Assembly: GCF_009728735.1 (NCBI RefSeq)
Contig: NZ_CP024636.1
Span: forward strand, 1,558,861-1,622,860
Source of the DNA: Pantoea phytobeneficialis
GTDB lineage: Bacteria > Pseudomonadota > Gammaproteobacteria > Enterobacterales > Enterobacteriaceae
Length of the DNA stretch: 64,000 nucleotides
Reading direction: 5' to 3'
The position numbers were made by a program, and so were the translations under genes. Below the pieces are notes generated by a model that was not told the origin of the DNA, searched no databases, and saw only the letters and a list, made by a program, of their open reading frames with translations. Positions 1 to 8,806 of the stretch are shown here, one piece after another (positions within the stretch are counted from its first letter, which is position 1; every line of letters begins with the position of its first letter).

Positions 1-169
1 CAAGGACGTGGCGCGCCTGGGCCGCGGCATCACCGACGTGGACGACGTTATTTTGCGCATCAAATGGCAGGGTGCCGGAGACATACACCACACCATCGGC
101 GAGCGTACCAGGGACAAACGGGGCAATTGGCGTGGAGGTTCCGGGCGGAATAATGACACTTTTTGGCAT
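1..169 (-). CDS. rutC: RutC, N-terminal part (runs off window)
   Basis: First 56 codons of a RidA/YjgF-family protein. It opens [10 protein letters not shown] and contains the [21 protein letters not shown] segment typical of RutC from the uracil-degradation (Rut) pathway, where it is assigned to 3-aminoacrylate deamination. The ATG at 167-169 has a GGAAG-like ribosome site upstream. It follows rutB by 49 bp on the same strand, so rutA, rutB and rutC form an operon. The 3' end lies outside the window. Confidence 0.9.
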   Translation of the reverse strand, partial: MPKSVIIPPGTSTPIAPFVPGTLADGVVYVSGTLPFDAQNNVVHVGDAAAQARHVL

Positions 170-218
170 GGCGAAGTCTTCCTTATCGTTGTTTTTGCAG
201 GTGAAAATTATCGGGATA

Positions 219-929
219 TCAGGCTTTTAATGCTTCACAGAACGTCTCGGTATCACTGACCCAACCGAAAAACGTTTCGATATTAAAGATGGCTGCCTGC
301 TGGGCGAAGGGCGGGCCAGCCTGATAGGTAGCGTCTTCCAGCACGACGCCAAAATATTCCAGGAAGAAGCCATCTCGCAGCGTCGATTCCACGCAGACAT
401 TGGTGGCGATGCCGGTAAACACCAGATGGCGAATGCCACGGCTGCGCAGCATGCTGTCGAGCGGGGTATTGAAAAAGCCGCTGTAGCGCGGTTTAGGCAG
501 CACGATATCACCGGGTTGCGGCACCAGTTCATCCACCAGCGCATAATCCCAGCCGCCTTTCGCCAACAACGTGCCCTGCAATTCCGGGCGTTTACGCATG
601 GTTTTTAACGCATTGGATTTGTGAAAGTTGGGTGAACCGGCATCGCCCGCTTCGACATATTGGTTATCCCAGCCATTCTGAAACCAGATGATCTGGATGC
701 CTGCTGCTCGGGCAGCGGTCACCGCCTGGTGAATTTTGGCGATCACCGGTTTAGTGGCGGAGACATCAAAACCCGCCAAATCGAGGTAGCCGCCTTCGGT
801 GGCATAGGCGTTCTGCATATCCACCACAATCAACGCGCTCTGCGCAGGGGGGAAGGCGATCGCTTCCGGGCGGGCTGGCAAGGTGACCTGCGGTAAAGTC
901 GAGGTATGGGCGCAAACAACGGTATTCAT
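219..929 (-). CDS. rutB: RutB, ureidoacrylate/peroxyureidoacrylate amidohydrolase
   Basis: Isochorismatase-like cysteine hydrolase of 236 aa that hydrolyses (peroxy)ureidoacrylate released by RutA, giving aminoacrylate, CO2 and ammonia. The family's catalytic triad is visible: D37 in [10 protein letters not shown]146 in VLPKPRYSG and C179 in GIATNVCVE. Length and N-terminus match E. coli RutB closely. The ATG overlaps the rutA stop codon (ATGA at 929-931), implying translational coupling. It belongs to the nitrogen-scavenging rut operon and should be transcribed from the sigma-54 promoter upstream of rutA. Confidence 0.95.
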   Translation of the reverse strand: MNTVVCAHTSTLPQVTLPARPEAIAFPPAQSALIVVDMQNAYATEGGYLDLAGFDVSATKPVIAKIHQAVTAARAAGIQIIWFQNGWDNQYVEAGDAGSPNFHKSNALKTMRKRPELQGTLLAKGGWDYALVDELVPQPGDIVLPKPRYSGFFNTPLDSMLRSRGIRHLVFTGIATNVCVESTLRDGFFLEYFGVVLEDATYQAGPPFAQQAAIFNIETFFGWVSDTETFCEALKA

Positions 930-2020
930 CAGGCAACCTCCTTCTGCGATTCAATCAAAGCATGACGGCACTGCATCAAGGGCTGAATAAATTGACCAAA
1001 CTCTTCGATTCCTTGCAGGAAATCGTCAAAAGTCAGCAGCACACCCTGGGTTCCTTCTACCTCTGCAACTTCATCCAACATTCGTGCCACGTTGGCATAA
1101 GAACCGACCAGCGTGCCCATATTGATATTCACCGCAGAGGTGGGATCGGCCATCTGGCGCACGTTGGTATCACTGCCGGATTTCGTGTCCTGCTGGCTTT
1201 GCGTGGTCAGCCAGGCGAGGGCCTCTTCATCAGCCCCGGCTTTGTAGTGCTCCCATTTGGCGCGTGCGGCTTCATCCGTTTCCGCGGCGATGATCATAAA
1301 CAGCACATAGGAACCGACATCGCGGCCTGCCTGGTCGGCAGCCTGTTTCATGCGTGCGGCCGTCGGGGCGAAGGCGGTTGGCGTGTTAACACCTTTGCCG
1401 AAGCAGAAGTTGTAGTCAGCGTGCTGGGCAGAAAACGCCATCCCGGCATCGCTTTGTCCCGCGCAAATCACCTTCATCGGTTTTTGCGGCTGCGGGCTGA
1501 GGCGGCAGTCATTCATGGTGAAAAACTCACCTTTAAAATCACTCTGGCCATTGCCCCATAAATCTCGCAGCACGGTGACGTATTCGGTGAGGTATTGGTA
1601 ACGACTGGCGAAGTAGTCATCACCGGGCCACAGGCCCATTTGCTCATACTCTGGCTTTTGCCAGCCGGTCACGAGGTTGACGCCAAAGCGGCCATTGGAG
1701 ATTGAGTCGATGGTCGAGGCCATGCGCGCCACAATCGCCGGTGGCAGCGTCAGGGTGGCGGCGGTGGCATAGATTTCAATACGCGAAGTCACCGCCGCCA
1801 GTCCGGCCATCAGGGTGAAGGATTCGAGGTTATGGTCCCAGAACTCGGTTTTACCGCCGAAGCCGCGCAGTTTGATCATCGAAAGCGCGAAGTCGAAATG
1901 GTAGTGCTCCGCTTTCTGCACAATCGCTTTGTTCAGCTCAAAAGTCGGCTTGTACTGGGGGGCATGGGTGGAGATTAACCAGCCATTGTTACCAATCGGG
2001 ATAAAGACGCCAATTTTCAT
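929..2020 (-). CDS. rutA: RutA, pyrimidine oxygenase
   Basis: Flavin-dependent, luciferase-like monooxygenase (363 aa) that opens the uracil ring using FMNH2 and O2. I chose the ATG at 2018-2020 (protein begins [17 protein letters not shown]) because it matches the conserved RutA N-terminus and has an AGAGG ribosome site just upstream. The frame stays open upstream to 2233, but those 71 codons do not resemble the family and overlap the promoter. It is the first gene of rutABC, divergent from rutR. Confidence 0.95.
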   Translation of the reverse strand: MKIGVFIPIGNNGWLISTHAPQYKPTFELNKAIVQKAEHYHFDFALSMIKLRGFGGKTEFWDHNLESFTLMAGLAAVTSRIEIYATAATLTLPPAIVARMASTIDSISNGRFGVNLVTGWQKPEYEQMGLWPGDDYFASRYQYLTEYVTVLRDLWGNGQSDFKGEFFTMNDCRLSPQPQKPMKVICAGQSDAGMAFSAQHADYNFCFGKGVNTPTAFAPTAARMKQAADQAGRDVGSYVLFMIIAAETDEAARAKWEHYKAGADEEALAWLTTQSQQDTKSGSDTNVRQMADPTSAVNINMGTLVGSYANVARMLDEVAEVEGTQGVLLTFDDFLQGIEEFGQFIQPLMQCRHALIESQKEVA

Positions 2021-2108
2021 GTGAAACCTCTCAGCAAAGAACGGGGGTTGTTTCACGCGCTGCGTTGCGTCCTGCTTGCTCCCTGCCGGCGGCGCTCGTT
2101 CACAAAAT

Positions 2109-2124
2109 TGCAAAGCCTGTGCCA
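2109..2124 (-). promoter_or_regulatory. Sigma-54 promoter of rutABC
   Basis: On the minus strand this reads TGGCACAGGCTTTGCA, a match to the sigma-54 -24/-12 consensus (TGGCAC-N5-TTGCA). It lies 89 bp upstream of the rutA ATG. In E. coli the rut operon is NtrC/sigma-54 dependent, so nitrogen limitation should activate it here. GTGCA/TGCAC fragments near 2219-2256 could be NtrC half-sites, but that is weaker. Confidence 0.8.
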
Positions 2125-2196
2125 CATTTTTAAATGCCATAGATAACAATGTGTTAAAAATGACGCTTAAGATAAATTGGATTGAGTGGTCCGTTT

Positions 2197-2212
2197 TGGA
2201 CCATCCGGTCAA
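2197..2212. promoter_or_regulatory. RutR operator
   Basis: TGGACCATCCGGTCAA matches 12 of the 14 fixed positions of the RutR consensus TTGACCA-NN-TGGTCAA. It sits between the divergent rutA and rutR genes, where the uracil/thymine-responsive repressor would control the rut operon and itself. Confidence 0.8.
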
Positions 2213-2326
2213 AACAATCTGCACATTTTTCATGCGTGAGTGGTCAAAAAAGGTGCAGGGTCATTATTAGGCAGGAGCGGAGGCCTTTGTTATGATGCCT
2301 CTACGCAGGATGGATGAGGTAACAGT

Positions 2327-2962
2327 GTGAAAAGCGATGAAAAAAAGCCCACGCGTCGGTCACGCGCGGTTGCGGCAAAACGGGCGGCGATTCTTGAAGC
2401 GGCGCTGACCTTCTTTTCGCAATACGGTATTCATGGCACCAGTCTCGATAAAGTGGCCGAGCGTGCCGATGTGTCAAAAACCAATCTGCTTTATTACTAT
2501 CCCTCAAAAGAAGCCCTCTATATTGCGGTACTGAAAGAGATTCTGGATGTCTGGCTGGCTCCGCTGCGCGCACTGCGCCACGATCAGGAGCCACTGACCG
2601 CGATCCGCCGCTATATCCGCCTGAAACTGGAAGTCTCACGCGACCACCCTCAGGCGTCACGCCTGTTCTGCCTGGAGATGTTACAAGGTGCTCCTCTGCT
2701 GAAAGGTGAACTGGCGGGCGATTTGAAAACGCTGGTGGATGAAAAGGCGGCGATCATTGAACAGTGGATCGCGGAAGGACGGTTGGCGGGCGTACGGCCA
2801 CAGCATCTGTTTTTTCTGCTGTGGGCAACCACCCAGCATTACGCCGATTTCGCCTCGCAGGTTGAGGCTATCACCGGGCAGACGCTGAATGATCCCGCGT
2901 TCTTTGAGCAGACCGTCGATAACGTGCAGCGCATGATCATAGAAGGTATCCGCGTGCGTTAA
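2327..2962 (+). CDS. rutR: RutR, TetR-family pyrimidine-responsive regulator
   Basis: TetR-family protein of 211 aa with an N-terminal helix-turn-helix at about residues 18-63 (AAILEAALTFFSQYGIHGTS then VSKTNLLYYYPSKEALY) and an effector domain. It is highly similar to E. coli RutR, which binds uracil or thymine and controls rut, carAB and purine/pyrimidine genes. Translation starts at GTG 2327 with GAGG about 8 nt upstream. It is divergent from rutABC with the operator in between, and followed by a bidirectional terminator shared with cycA. Confidence 0.93.
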   Translation: MKSDEKKPTRRSRAVAAKRAAILEAALTFFSQYGIHGTSLDKVAERADVSKTNLLYYYPSKEALYIAVLKEILDVWLAPLRALRHDQEPLTAIRRYIRLKLEVSRDHPQASRLFCLEMLQGAPLLKGELAGDLKTLVDEKAAIIEQWIAEGRLAGVRPQHLFFLLWATTQHYADFASQVEAITGQTLNDPAFFEQTVDNVQRMIIEGIRVR

Positions 2963-3001
2963 ACCGGAGAGGGCACTGAGGACGTTGCAGGAAAGATGAT
3001 T

Positions 3002-3036
3002 AAAATTAAGGCCCGATGATCGGGCCTTAATTTTTT
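3002..3036. terminator. Bidirectional terminator between rutR and cycA
   Basis: A long perfect stem (AATTAAGGCCCGA / TCGGGCCTTAATT) with a TGA loop, followed by a T-run on the plus strand and, read in reverse, another T-run. It separates convergent rutR and cycA. Confidence 0.9.
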
Positions 3037-3044
3037 CAGGGATA

Positions 3045-4436
3045 TCAGGCTTTACGACGACGCAGTAACCAGCCCATGGTCAGGATGACAAACCACAACG
3101 GCGTTACCATCAACGCCTGACGGGTATCCTCCTGGAGGGTCAGCAACACCAGTACAAAGGCGAAGAATGCCATACACACCCAACACATGAATTTGCCCAG
3201 CGGCATTTTAAAGGCAGATTCAGCGTGACGTTGTGGATGTTGTTTACGGTAAGCCAGATAGCTACACAGAATGATGGTCCAGACAAACATAAACAGAATC
3301 GCTGACACCGTGGTCACCAGTGTGAACACCGTCATCACATCCGGAATCAGATAAATCAACGCGACGCCACCAAGCAGGCACAGGCAGGAAAAGAACAGGC
3401 CGGTGGTCGGTACAGCGCGAGCGGATAAACGTCCAAATGCCTTATGCGCAACCCCTTGTTCTGCCAGGCCAAACAACATCCGGCTGGTGGAAAAGATGCC
3501 GCTGTTAGCGGAGGAGGCAGCTGACGTCAGCACCACAAAGTTGACGATGCTGGCGGCGGCAGGCAGGCCGATCAGAACAAACATTTCTACGAACGGGCTG
3601 CGGTCGGCCAGTACCTGGTTCCAGGGTGTTACCGCCATAATCACCATCAGCGCCAACACGTAAAACATAATCACGCGCAGCGGAATCGCATTGATGGCGC
3701 GGGGCAATACTTTGTGGGGATCATGGGTTTCCGCCGCAGCCGTACCCACCAGTTCAATGCCGACAAAGGCAAAAACCGCAATCTGGAAACCGGCAAAGAA
3801 GCCGCTCAAGCCTTTTGGAAACATGCCACCATGATCCCAGATATTGCTCAGTGAGGCAGTGCCGCCACCAGGGGAGGGATAGTGCATGGCGACCAGCACC
3901 ACACCGGTGATGATCAACGCAACGATAGCGACAATTTTGATGATGGCGAACCAGAACTCCATTTCACCAAACAGTTTCACGGTGGCGATATTCAGCGTCA
4001 GAAAAACGAAGACGCAGAGCAGGGCACTCATCCAGATCGAGAAGTCAGGGAACCAGAGCTGAAAATAGGCACTGATGGCGACCACATCGGCGATGCCGGT
4101 AACCACCCAACAGAACCAGTAGGTCCAGCCGGTGAAATACCCGGCCCAGGGGCCAAGCAGGTCGGCGGCAAAATCACTGAAGGATTTATATTCCAGGTTG
4201 GAGAGCAGTAGCTCACCCATTGCACGCATCACAAAGAACAGCATAAATCCGATGATCATATAGACGAAAATGATCGAGGGGCCGGCGAGGCTGATGGTTT
4301 TACCGGAGCCCATAAATAATCCGGTACCGATGGCTCCGCCAATGGCGATCAACTGAATATGGCGATTGTGCAGATTTCGTTGCAGCTTGTCGGGCTGCTC
4401 AGCGCTAAGCAGCGCCTCTTTAGATTGGTCAACCAT
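3045..4436 (-). CDS. cycA: CycA, D-serine/D-alanine/glycine transporter
   Basis: Amino acid-polyamine-organocation permease of 463 aa with about 12 membrane segments. The first helices (LIAIGGAIGTGLFMGSGKTI) carry the G-rich substrate-binding motif of the amino acid transporter family. Almost full-length similarity to E. coli CycA, including GELLLSNLEYKSFSDFA and FEMEFWFAIIK-like stretches, supports import of glycine, D-serine and D-alanine by proton symport. The protein lacks a few C-terminal residues compared with E. coli. It is monocistronic, with roughly 280 bp of upstream non-coding sequence. Confidence 0.92.
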   Translation of the reverse strand: MVDQSKEALLSAEQPDKLQRNLHNRHIQLIAIGGAIGTGLFMGSGKTISLAGPSIIFVYMIIGFMLFFVMRAMGELLLSNLEYKSFSDFAADLLGPWAGYFTGWTYWFCWVVTGIADVVAISAYFQLWFPDFSIWMSALLCVFVFLTLNIATVKLFGEMEFWFAIIKIVAIVALIITGVVLVAMHYPSPGGGTASLSNIWDHGGMFPKGLSGFFAGFQIAVFAFVGIELVGTAAAETHDPHKVLPRAINAIPLRVIMFYVLALMVIMAVTPWNQVLADRSPFVEMFVLIGLPAAASIVNFVVLTSAASSANSGIFSTSRMLFGLAEQGVAHKAFGRLSARAVPTTGLFFSCLCLLGGVALIYLIPDVMTVFTLVTTVSAILFMFVWTIILCSYLAYRKQHPQRHAESAFKMPLGKFMCWVCMAFFAFVLVLLTLQEDTRQALMVTPLWFVILTMGWLLRRRKA

Positions 4437-4720
4437 AAAGATTTCTTTCCTGTCTTGATGTCGTGTCAGCTCTGCTGGCTGTTAGATAACGTGCTGTTGC
4501 ACGTTGTGAGATGGCATAAGATAGTGGAACAGCAGCAACTTTCGGTAATTGTTTTTTAACAACTGTGACCTTTTACGCGCTTTGCTCTGTCAGTAAATAT
4601 TTACACAGTACAATCTTCCGTCAGTATGGGTAAAAAGTCAGCAGTTTCAGTGCGTATCCTCCATTCCTCCTGCTATAGCAGCTACCTTTGTGATACTCGC
4701 GGTATGACCAGAGGGGTGTT

Positions 4721-5419
4721 ATGCGCATATTGCTAATGATTATTTTGTTGGTGCTTGCTGGCTGGTGGAGTCTGCCGTGGTTGCTACAGCATCTGCCGCC
4801 GGGCTGGAATCCCTTTACCCCGCTAGCCGTGACCGATCCACCGGGTTGGTTGACGCGTTACAAAATCAAACGACTGGCAGGTGATCCTGCTGCTTGTCTG
4901 GATGTGATGCGCCGGGCGCAGCGGAGTGGCAAGGTGCAGTTCAGTGAGGAACCCACACGGCAAGGGGCATGCCCGCTGGCGCAGCCACTGCGTGTTAGCA
5001 GTTTTGGTGCGGTGATGCTCAGCAGCAGTTTTCTCGCCAGCTGCCCACTGGCAGTGGCAAGTACGATGTATGTAGTGCAAAGCCAGGCGGAGTTACAACA
5101 GGCAGGGATCAACAGTCCATTGCAGCGTATTGCGCATGTTGGCAGTTATGCCTGTCGCAATATTTATCATCGTCAGGAGGGACGTTTAAGCGAGCATGCG
5201 ACGGCAGATGCCTGGGATATTACGGGATTTCAACTGGCGAACGGACGTTGGTTACGGGTGGAGAAGCACTGGCAACAGCCGCAGGACGCCTCAGCCGCAT
5301 TACATGCGCTATGGCAGAATGGTTGTGCCAACTTCGGCAATGCGCTTGGCCCTGATTACAATGCCGCACATGCCAGCCATTTTCATTTTGGCATGCGCGG
5401 AAGCGGCTATTGTCGCTGA
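4721..5419 (+). CDS. Extensin-like C-terminal domain protein
   Basis: Protein of 232 aa with an N-terminal hydrophobic anchor (residues 1-22). The rest matches the bacterial extensin-like C-terminal family, which is related to M15 peptidases. Visible metal-binding type motifs are SEHATADAWDI and, near the C-terminus, HFHFGMRG. Cysteines in pairs (ACLDV, GACPL, CPLA, ACRN, NGCAN, GYCR) suggest an exported disulphide-bonded domain. A GAGGGG ribosome site precedes the ATG. The role is probably cell-envelope related, but the substrate is unknown. Confidence 0.75.
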   Translation: MRILLMIILLVLAGWWSLPWLLQHLPPGWNPFTPLAVTDPPGWLTRYKIKRLAGDPAACLDVMRRAQRSGKVQFSEEPTRQGACPLAQPLRVSSFGAVMLSSSFLASCPLAVASTMYVVQSQAELQQAGINSPLQRIAHVGSYACRNIYHRQEGRLSEHATADAWDITGFQLANGRWLRVEKHWQQPQDASAALHALWQNGCANFGNALGPDYNAAHASHFHFGMRGSGYCR

Positions 5420-5421
5420 GT

Positions 5422-6096
5422 TTACACCGCGGGATTCAATCCACGTTTAATCAGGAAGTGATTAGCCGGCCAGGAAAACAGAAAGCCAATCATCATGGCA
5501 AGTTGCAACATAAACCAGAAGCCGACCAACAGTGGATTGATTTGCTGATTTAGCACAAATTTCAGCGCCAATCCCATAAAGAGAAAGATACCTAATTGAT
5601 AAATCAACAAGGGAAAGACTTCAGTTTTCAGGGCTAATAATAACGCACGGCCAAATGAACGTTTTTCACGTTGTCGAATTGCCAGAAATTGAAAAAATAA
5701 GCCCATCAATAACGAAATCCCAACGCAAATAATTGCCTCAAGCCACAATGCCGGATTAATGGCGAACTGATTTAGTAAGGTGATTATCGGGATTGTCATT
5801 ATATTGCCAAATATACAGGCTGCGGCTGACAAGGAAGTCGAAATAAAGATGGTTTGCCAGCCTGCGTTGCGATGTAATTTTTGAGGAACCAGCAGGGCAA
5901 GTTTTACCTGGCGGGAAGGTTTTCTTCCCAGATACCACCAGGCCAGCCAACCAACGAAAGGCATATATAGCCCGGTTAATGGCCAAATGATATTCATCAC
6001 CGCGACCGGGTGAGGGTGGCGGAAGAGGTCTTTTAAAATCATCAGGGCGGTGCAGCCACCCAGAACAAGGAAAGGTAATGCCAACTGGTTCAACAT
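5422..6096 (-). CDS. DUF4396-like integral membrane protein
   Basis: Polytopic membrane protein of 224 aa with about six hydrophobic segments. The N-terminal IIWPLTGLYMPFVGWLAWWYLGR segment and the following TSLSAAACIFGNIMT resemble the DUF4396 family, although the usual His-Cys/Gly-Cys signature of that family is not present. Its function is unknown. It is convergent with the extensin-like gene; the two stop codons are only a few bases apart. The assignment rests on remembered family features and was not checked by search. Confidence 0.55.
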   Translation of the reverse strand: MLNQLALPFLVLGGCTALMILKDLFRHPHPVAVMNIIWPLTGLYMPFVGWLAWWYLGRKPSRQVKLALLVPQKLHRNAGWQTIFISTSLSAAACIFGNIMTIPIITLLNQFAINPALWLEAIICVGISLLMGLFFQFLAIRQREKRSFGRALLLALKTEVFPLLIYQLGIFLFMGLALKFVLNQQINPLLVGFWFMLQLAMMIGFLFSWPANHFLIKRGLNPAV

Positions 6097-6660
6097 AGTC
6101 AGTCCCGCTTAGCTTCTCGAATACGCGCGACAATGCGGTCAGCCCGGCTGCGGCATTGTCTTCCCCTGCAAATCACCGTTGCGTGCTACGCTGCTCACAG
6201 CTAAAGAGTAGCCGGAAACGTGCCTGACTGGAATCACTGCGAGGGGTGAAAAAGCCACCACATGGCAGAAATAAATGGGATTAAGAATAAAGTGATGGGG
6301 AAATGTGGCATAAAATAACCGAGAGATTAAGGTTAAAACACTGTAAACAATCGATTTCAGTTAATGACGATGCTCAACGCTTATCACAGTATTGAAAATT
6401 TTCAATGAATGGGGATATTGAAACAACATCAGAAAAATCCTATTCTAAACATCCGTCGCATTAAAAGTTGTGATGGTGTTAACAAAGATTTGAAAGCTCA
6501 ATCCATTCCATTGTGGTAACACATTGAGCGCCGGATGTTTAAGATTGCGGCGGGTGGTTGGATCTCTTTCAATCAATATTTTTTCTCTAGTTAATTTAAT
6601 TTTTGTGTTAACCGGACCGAATAACAAGGCGCAAGAGCGTTGCAAGACGCTGAGGCAATA
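6097..6660. other. Long intergenic region upstream of sdiA
   Basis: No convincing gene in 560 bp. It holds a perfect 16-bp palindrome ATTGAAAATTTTCAAT at 6391-6406 and AT-rich sequence near 6570-6620 that could hold the sdiA promoter. An open frame on the minus strand here is not supported by codon usage or a ribosome site. Confidence 0.6.
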
Positions 6661-7383
6661 ATGACGACCGATAATTATTTCGTCTGGCGAGGCGAGACCG
6701 AAATTCAATTTCAGGCGGTGACGGCCGTGATGCAATTGAAACCGCTTTTACAGAAACACGTTGAAAACTTGGGTTTTGATCACTTTGCTTTTTTGATCCA
6801 GCATCCGGTGCCCTTTACCCGGCCACGACTTTTTTTGTTCAGCACGTATCCGGAAAACTGGGTTAAACACTACGAAAGTGAGAACTATTTTGCCGTCGAT
6901 CCGGTGCTGCTACTTTGTCAGCAGCCAGGACGTGGGGTGGAGTGGACGCGCGATTTGTTTACCGGTGCGGGTAATTTATGGGCAGAAGCGAACGCTTACG
7001 GCCTCTTGAGTGGATTTTCCTGCTCGGCAATGGCATCAAATCGTGCCATTGGTATATTATCTATTGCATCTAAGCAACAGAGTAAGACCCAGCACTTACG
7101 TGTTGAGCTGGAAGTGAAACTACACTTTCTGGCGGAACTGAGCCTGCGTGTCCTGGAACGCCTGAACGATAACGCTATGGTGATTTTATCTAATGATTTC
7201 AGTCAGAGGGAGCTGGAAATTTTGAAATGGACGGCAGAAGGGAAAACCTCTGCGGAAATTTCACTTATTTTAGCGATTTCAGAACACACGGTGAACTTCC
7301 ACCAAAAGAATATGCAAAAGCGCTTTAATGTTTCCAATAAAACGCAAATTGCCTGTTATGCCGCAGCAATTGGACTGATATAG
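6661..7383 (+). CDS. sdiA: SdiA, LuxR-family acyl-homoserine lactone receptor
   Basis: LuxR-type regulator of 240 aa, the same length as E. coli SdiA. The N-terminal autoinducer domain retains family residues in YPENWVKHYESENYFAVDP (W, Y, D-P), in VEWTRDLF, and a conserved Gly in ANAYGLLSGF. The C-terminal LuxR helix-turn-helix (SQRELEILKWTAEGKTSAEI, then SEHTVNFHQKNMQKRF) is nearly identical to SdiA. I chose ATG 6661 because GAGG lies 7 nt upstream. The adjacent yecF and uvrY support orthology. The neighbour here is a luxI gene, whereas E. coli SdiA is an orphan receptor. Confidence 0.92.
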   Translation: MTTDNYFVWRGETEIQFQAVTAVMQLKPLLQKHVENLGFDHFAFLIQHPVPFTRPRLFLFSTYPENWVKHYESENYFAVDPVLLLCQQPGRGVEWTRDLFTGAGNLWAEANAYGLLSGFSCSAMASNRAIGILSIASKQQSKTQHLRVELEVKLHFLAELSLRVLERLNDNAMVILSNDFSQRELEILKWTAEGKTSAEISLILAISEHTVNFHQKNMQKRFNVSNKTQIACYAAAIGLI

Positions 7384-7392
7384 CAAAAAGGC

Positions 7393-7412
7393 AACTACTA
7401 ATTTTAGTAGTT
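7393..7412. promoter_or_regulatory. Candidate lux box between sdiA and luxI
   Basis: AACTACTAATTTTAGTAGTT is a 20-bp dyad, symmetric at 18 of 20 positions. The length and the CTAC...GTAG arms resemble known LuxR-type boxes (for example the phz box type). It lies 10 bp after the sdiA stop and 95 bp before the luxI start. It has no following T-run, which argues against a terminator. Confidence 0.55.
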
Positions 7413-7507
7413 CCCAGCCTGAAGCCAGTTGTCTACCCTGCGCCGGAACTTTGCCAGGCTGGCGCACATAAAAATCATTGCAAACATGGGGATGTCAGGG
7501 GCGCATG

Positions 7508-8119
7508 ATGAAAATAATTCAAACCCAGTTAAAGGATATGCCGTCCTCTCTGCTGGCCGAATTGGGAACCTATCGCTACAGCGTATTTGCGCGCGGTGAA
7601 GGCTGGTCAATTCCACCCCGCTTGAGCACCCCGGGCCAGGAGTATGATCGTTTCGATCGCTCAGACGTGACCTGGATGATTGCCTGGAACGCGCGGCAGG
7701 GCATTTGTGGTTGTGCGCGTTTAATGCCGTGGCAAGAACCCGAAATGACCGAGGGGTTAGTTTTGCCTTTTAGTCATGAAAAAGTTTGGGAGATGTCGCG
7801 TTTTTCCGCCCGACTGGAAGTGGATGCAGAGTTGCCCCTAAATATCCTCTGGCATTCGGTTCAGCTCGCTGAATTGAGCGGGATCGAGTTTCTTATCAGT
7901 TCCGCTACGCCGATGTTGGAGAAAATGTTTGAGCAACATCGGGTGGTCTATGAACCGTTGTCGCCGGGGCTGATTCAGTCTGAGGACAACCTGTTCGCCA
8001 TTCGTATTCCGGTTCAGCAACCGGCGCTGGCTGAAAAGTACCGGGGTACACGTCGCTTCAGCCCTGAAGAGGTGCTGCCAACATTGGGCGTGTCCGTTAA
8101 CTGGCAGTCGCACGGTTAA
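7508..8119 (+). CDS. LuxI-family acyl-homoserine lactone synthase
   Basis: Autoinducer synthase of about 203 aa that makes an N-acyl-homoserine lactone from S-adenosylmethionine and acyl-ACP. All hallmark residues are visible (numbering from the second of two adjacent ATGs): R23 and F27 in YRYSVFARGEGW, W33, E45, D47, D50 in QEYDRFD, R71 in GCARLMP, and E95, R98 in WEMSRFS. AGGGG lies 6 nt before ATG 7508 (3 nt before ATG 7505). The gene is in tandem with and downstream of sdiA, and convergent with yecF. The acyl chain cannot be predicted. Confidence 0.9.
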   Translation: MKIIQTQLKDMPSSLLAELGTYRYSVFARGEGWSIPPRLSTPGQEYDRFDRSDVTWMIAWNARQGICGCARLMPWQEPEMTEGLVLPFSHEKVWEMSRFSARLEVDAELPLNILWHSVQLAELSGIEFLISSATPMLEKMFEQHRVVYEPLSPGLIQSEDNLFAIRIPVQQPALAEKYRGTRRFSPEEVLPTLGVSVNWQSHG

Positions 8120-8123
8120 ATCT

Positions 8124-8144
8124 CCCCGCGCATCAGGCGCGGGG
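8124..8144. terminator. Hairpin between luxI and yecF
   Basis: CCCCGCGC / GCGCGGGG stem with a 5-nt loop between convergent luxI and yecF. No T-run follows, so it would be a weak or processed terminator. Confidence 0.5.
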
Positions 8145-8152
8145 CAGACCGC

Positions 8153-8377
8153 TTACTGGCGGTAGGCGGTTTTGATTTGGCGAATGGTGTTGCTGAACAC
8201 TTCAGCCTGCGGTTTTTCCCCTAACGTTTGCACATAACGTTCCATATTGATGATCACTTTTCCGGCATCAGCCTGGCCCATCCCTTTCAGAATCAGTGTC
8301 ACCATCATTTTCAGACAGGCGACTTCATCCGCCAGCTTCTGCGTTTCCTGCGAAGTTGCAAAGTCTTCATCACTCAT
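8153..8377 (-). CDS. yecF: YecF, DUF2594 protein
   Basis: Small cytoplasmic protein of 74 aa of unknown function, matching E. coli YecF (KMMVTLILKGMGQADAGKVI and IRQIKTAYRQ at the C-terminus). I placed the start at ATG 8375-8377, with GGGAG just upstream; a longer frame to 8428 has no support. In E. coli it lies between sdiA and uvrY; here luxI separates it from sdiA. Confidence 0.88.
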   Translation of the reverse strand: MSDEDFATSQETQKLADEVACLKMMVTLILKGMGQADAGKVIINMERYVQTLGEKPQAEVFSNTIRQIKTAYRQ

Positions 8378-8806
8378 AATTGACTCCCTGGTTGTGTTGC
8401 ATGGTCTTGACACATTCTTCCTGTGCACGAAAAACAGAGTATATCATAGGGTTGTCAAAAGAATTTATTAGCACTGAAATCAGAAATTCATGTCAGAAAT
8501 GGAATGAGAAATTGCTGTATTTATCGTCAATAAATAATGACGGAAGCGATTATTTATTTAAAGCAGGGCGTGGAAAAAGCGAAGCGACGCATAAATTATA
8601 ACATAATGATATTAGTCATTATTTTACTTTTTTATTCTCGCATGATATCGCTGATGACTAAAAATACGTGGTCCTTAACATCTATTTGATGTGTGTCATT
8701 TCAACCAGGATTTATCTCCCCAGACGATGTTTTTTCACCGGAAAACCCGGTAAGATAAGCCTCCTGAAATATATTCCCCCATCACTAACCTGCGGAGTAC
8801 GTCCCG
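8378..8806. other. AT-rich intergenic region upstream of uvrY
   Basis: About 430 bp without a supported gene, presumably holding the yecF and uvrY promoters. It includes an 18-bp dyad, TAATGA-N6-TCATTA, at 8604-8621 of unknown meaning. Confidence 0.5.

Noticed and set aside
962..1561. 199-codon open frame on the plus strand
   Set aside because: It lies fully antisense to rutA, has no ribosome site and no family resemblance; GC-rich sequence opens such frames.
2021..2233. N-terminal extension of RutA by 71 codons
   Set aside because: It crosses the sigma-54 promoter and RutR site and does not resemble the conserved RutA start.
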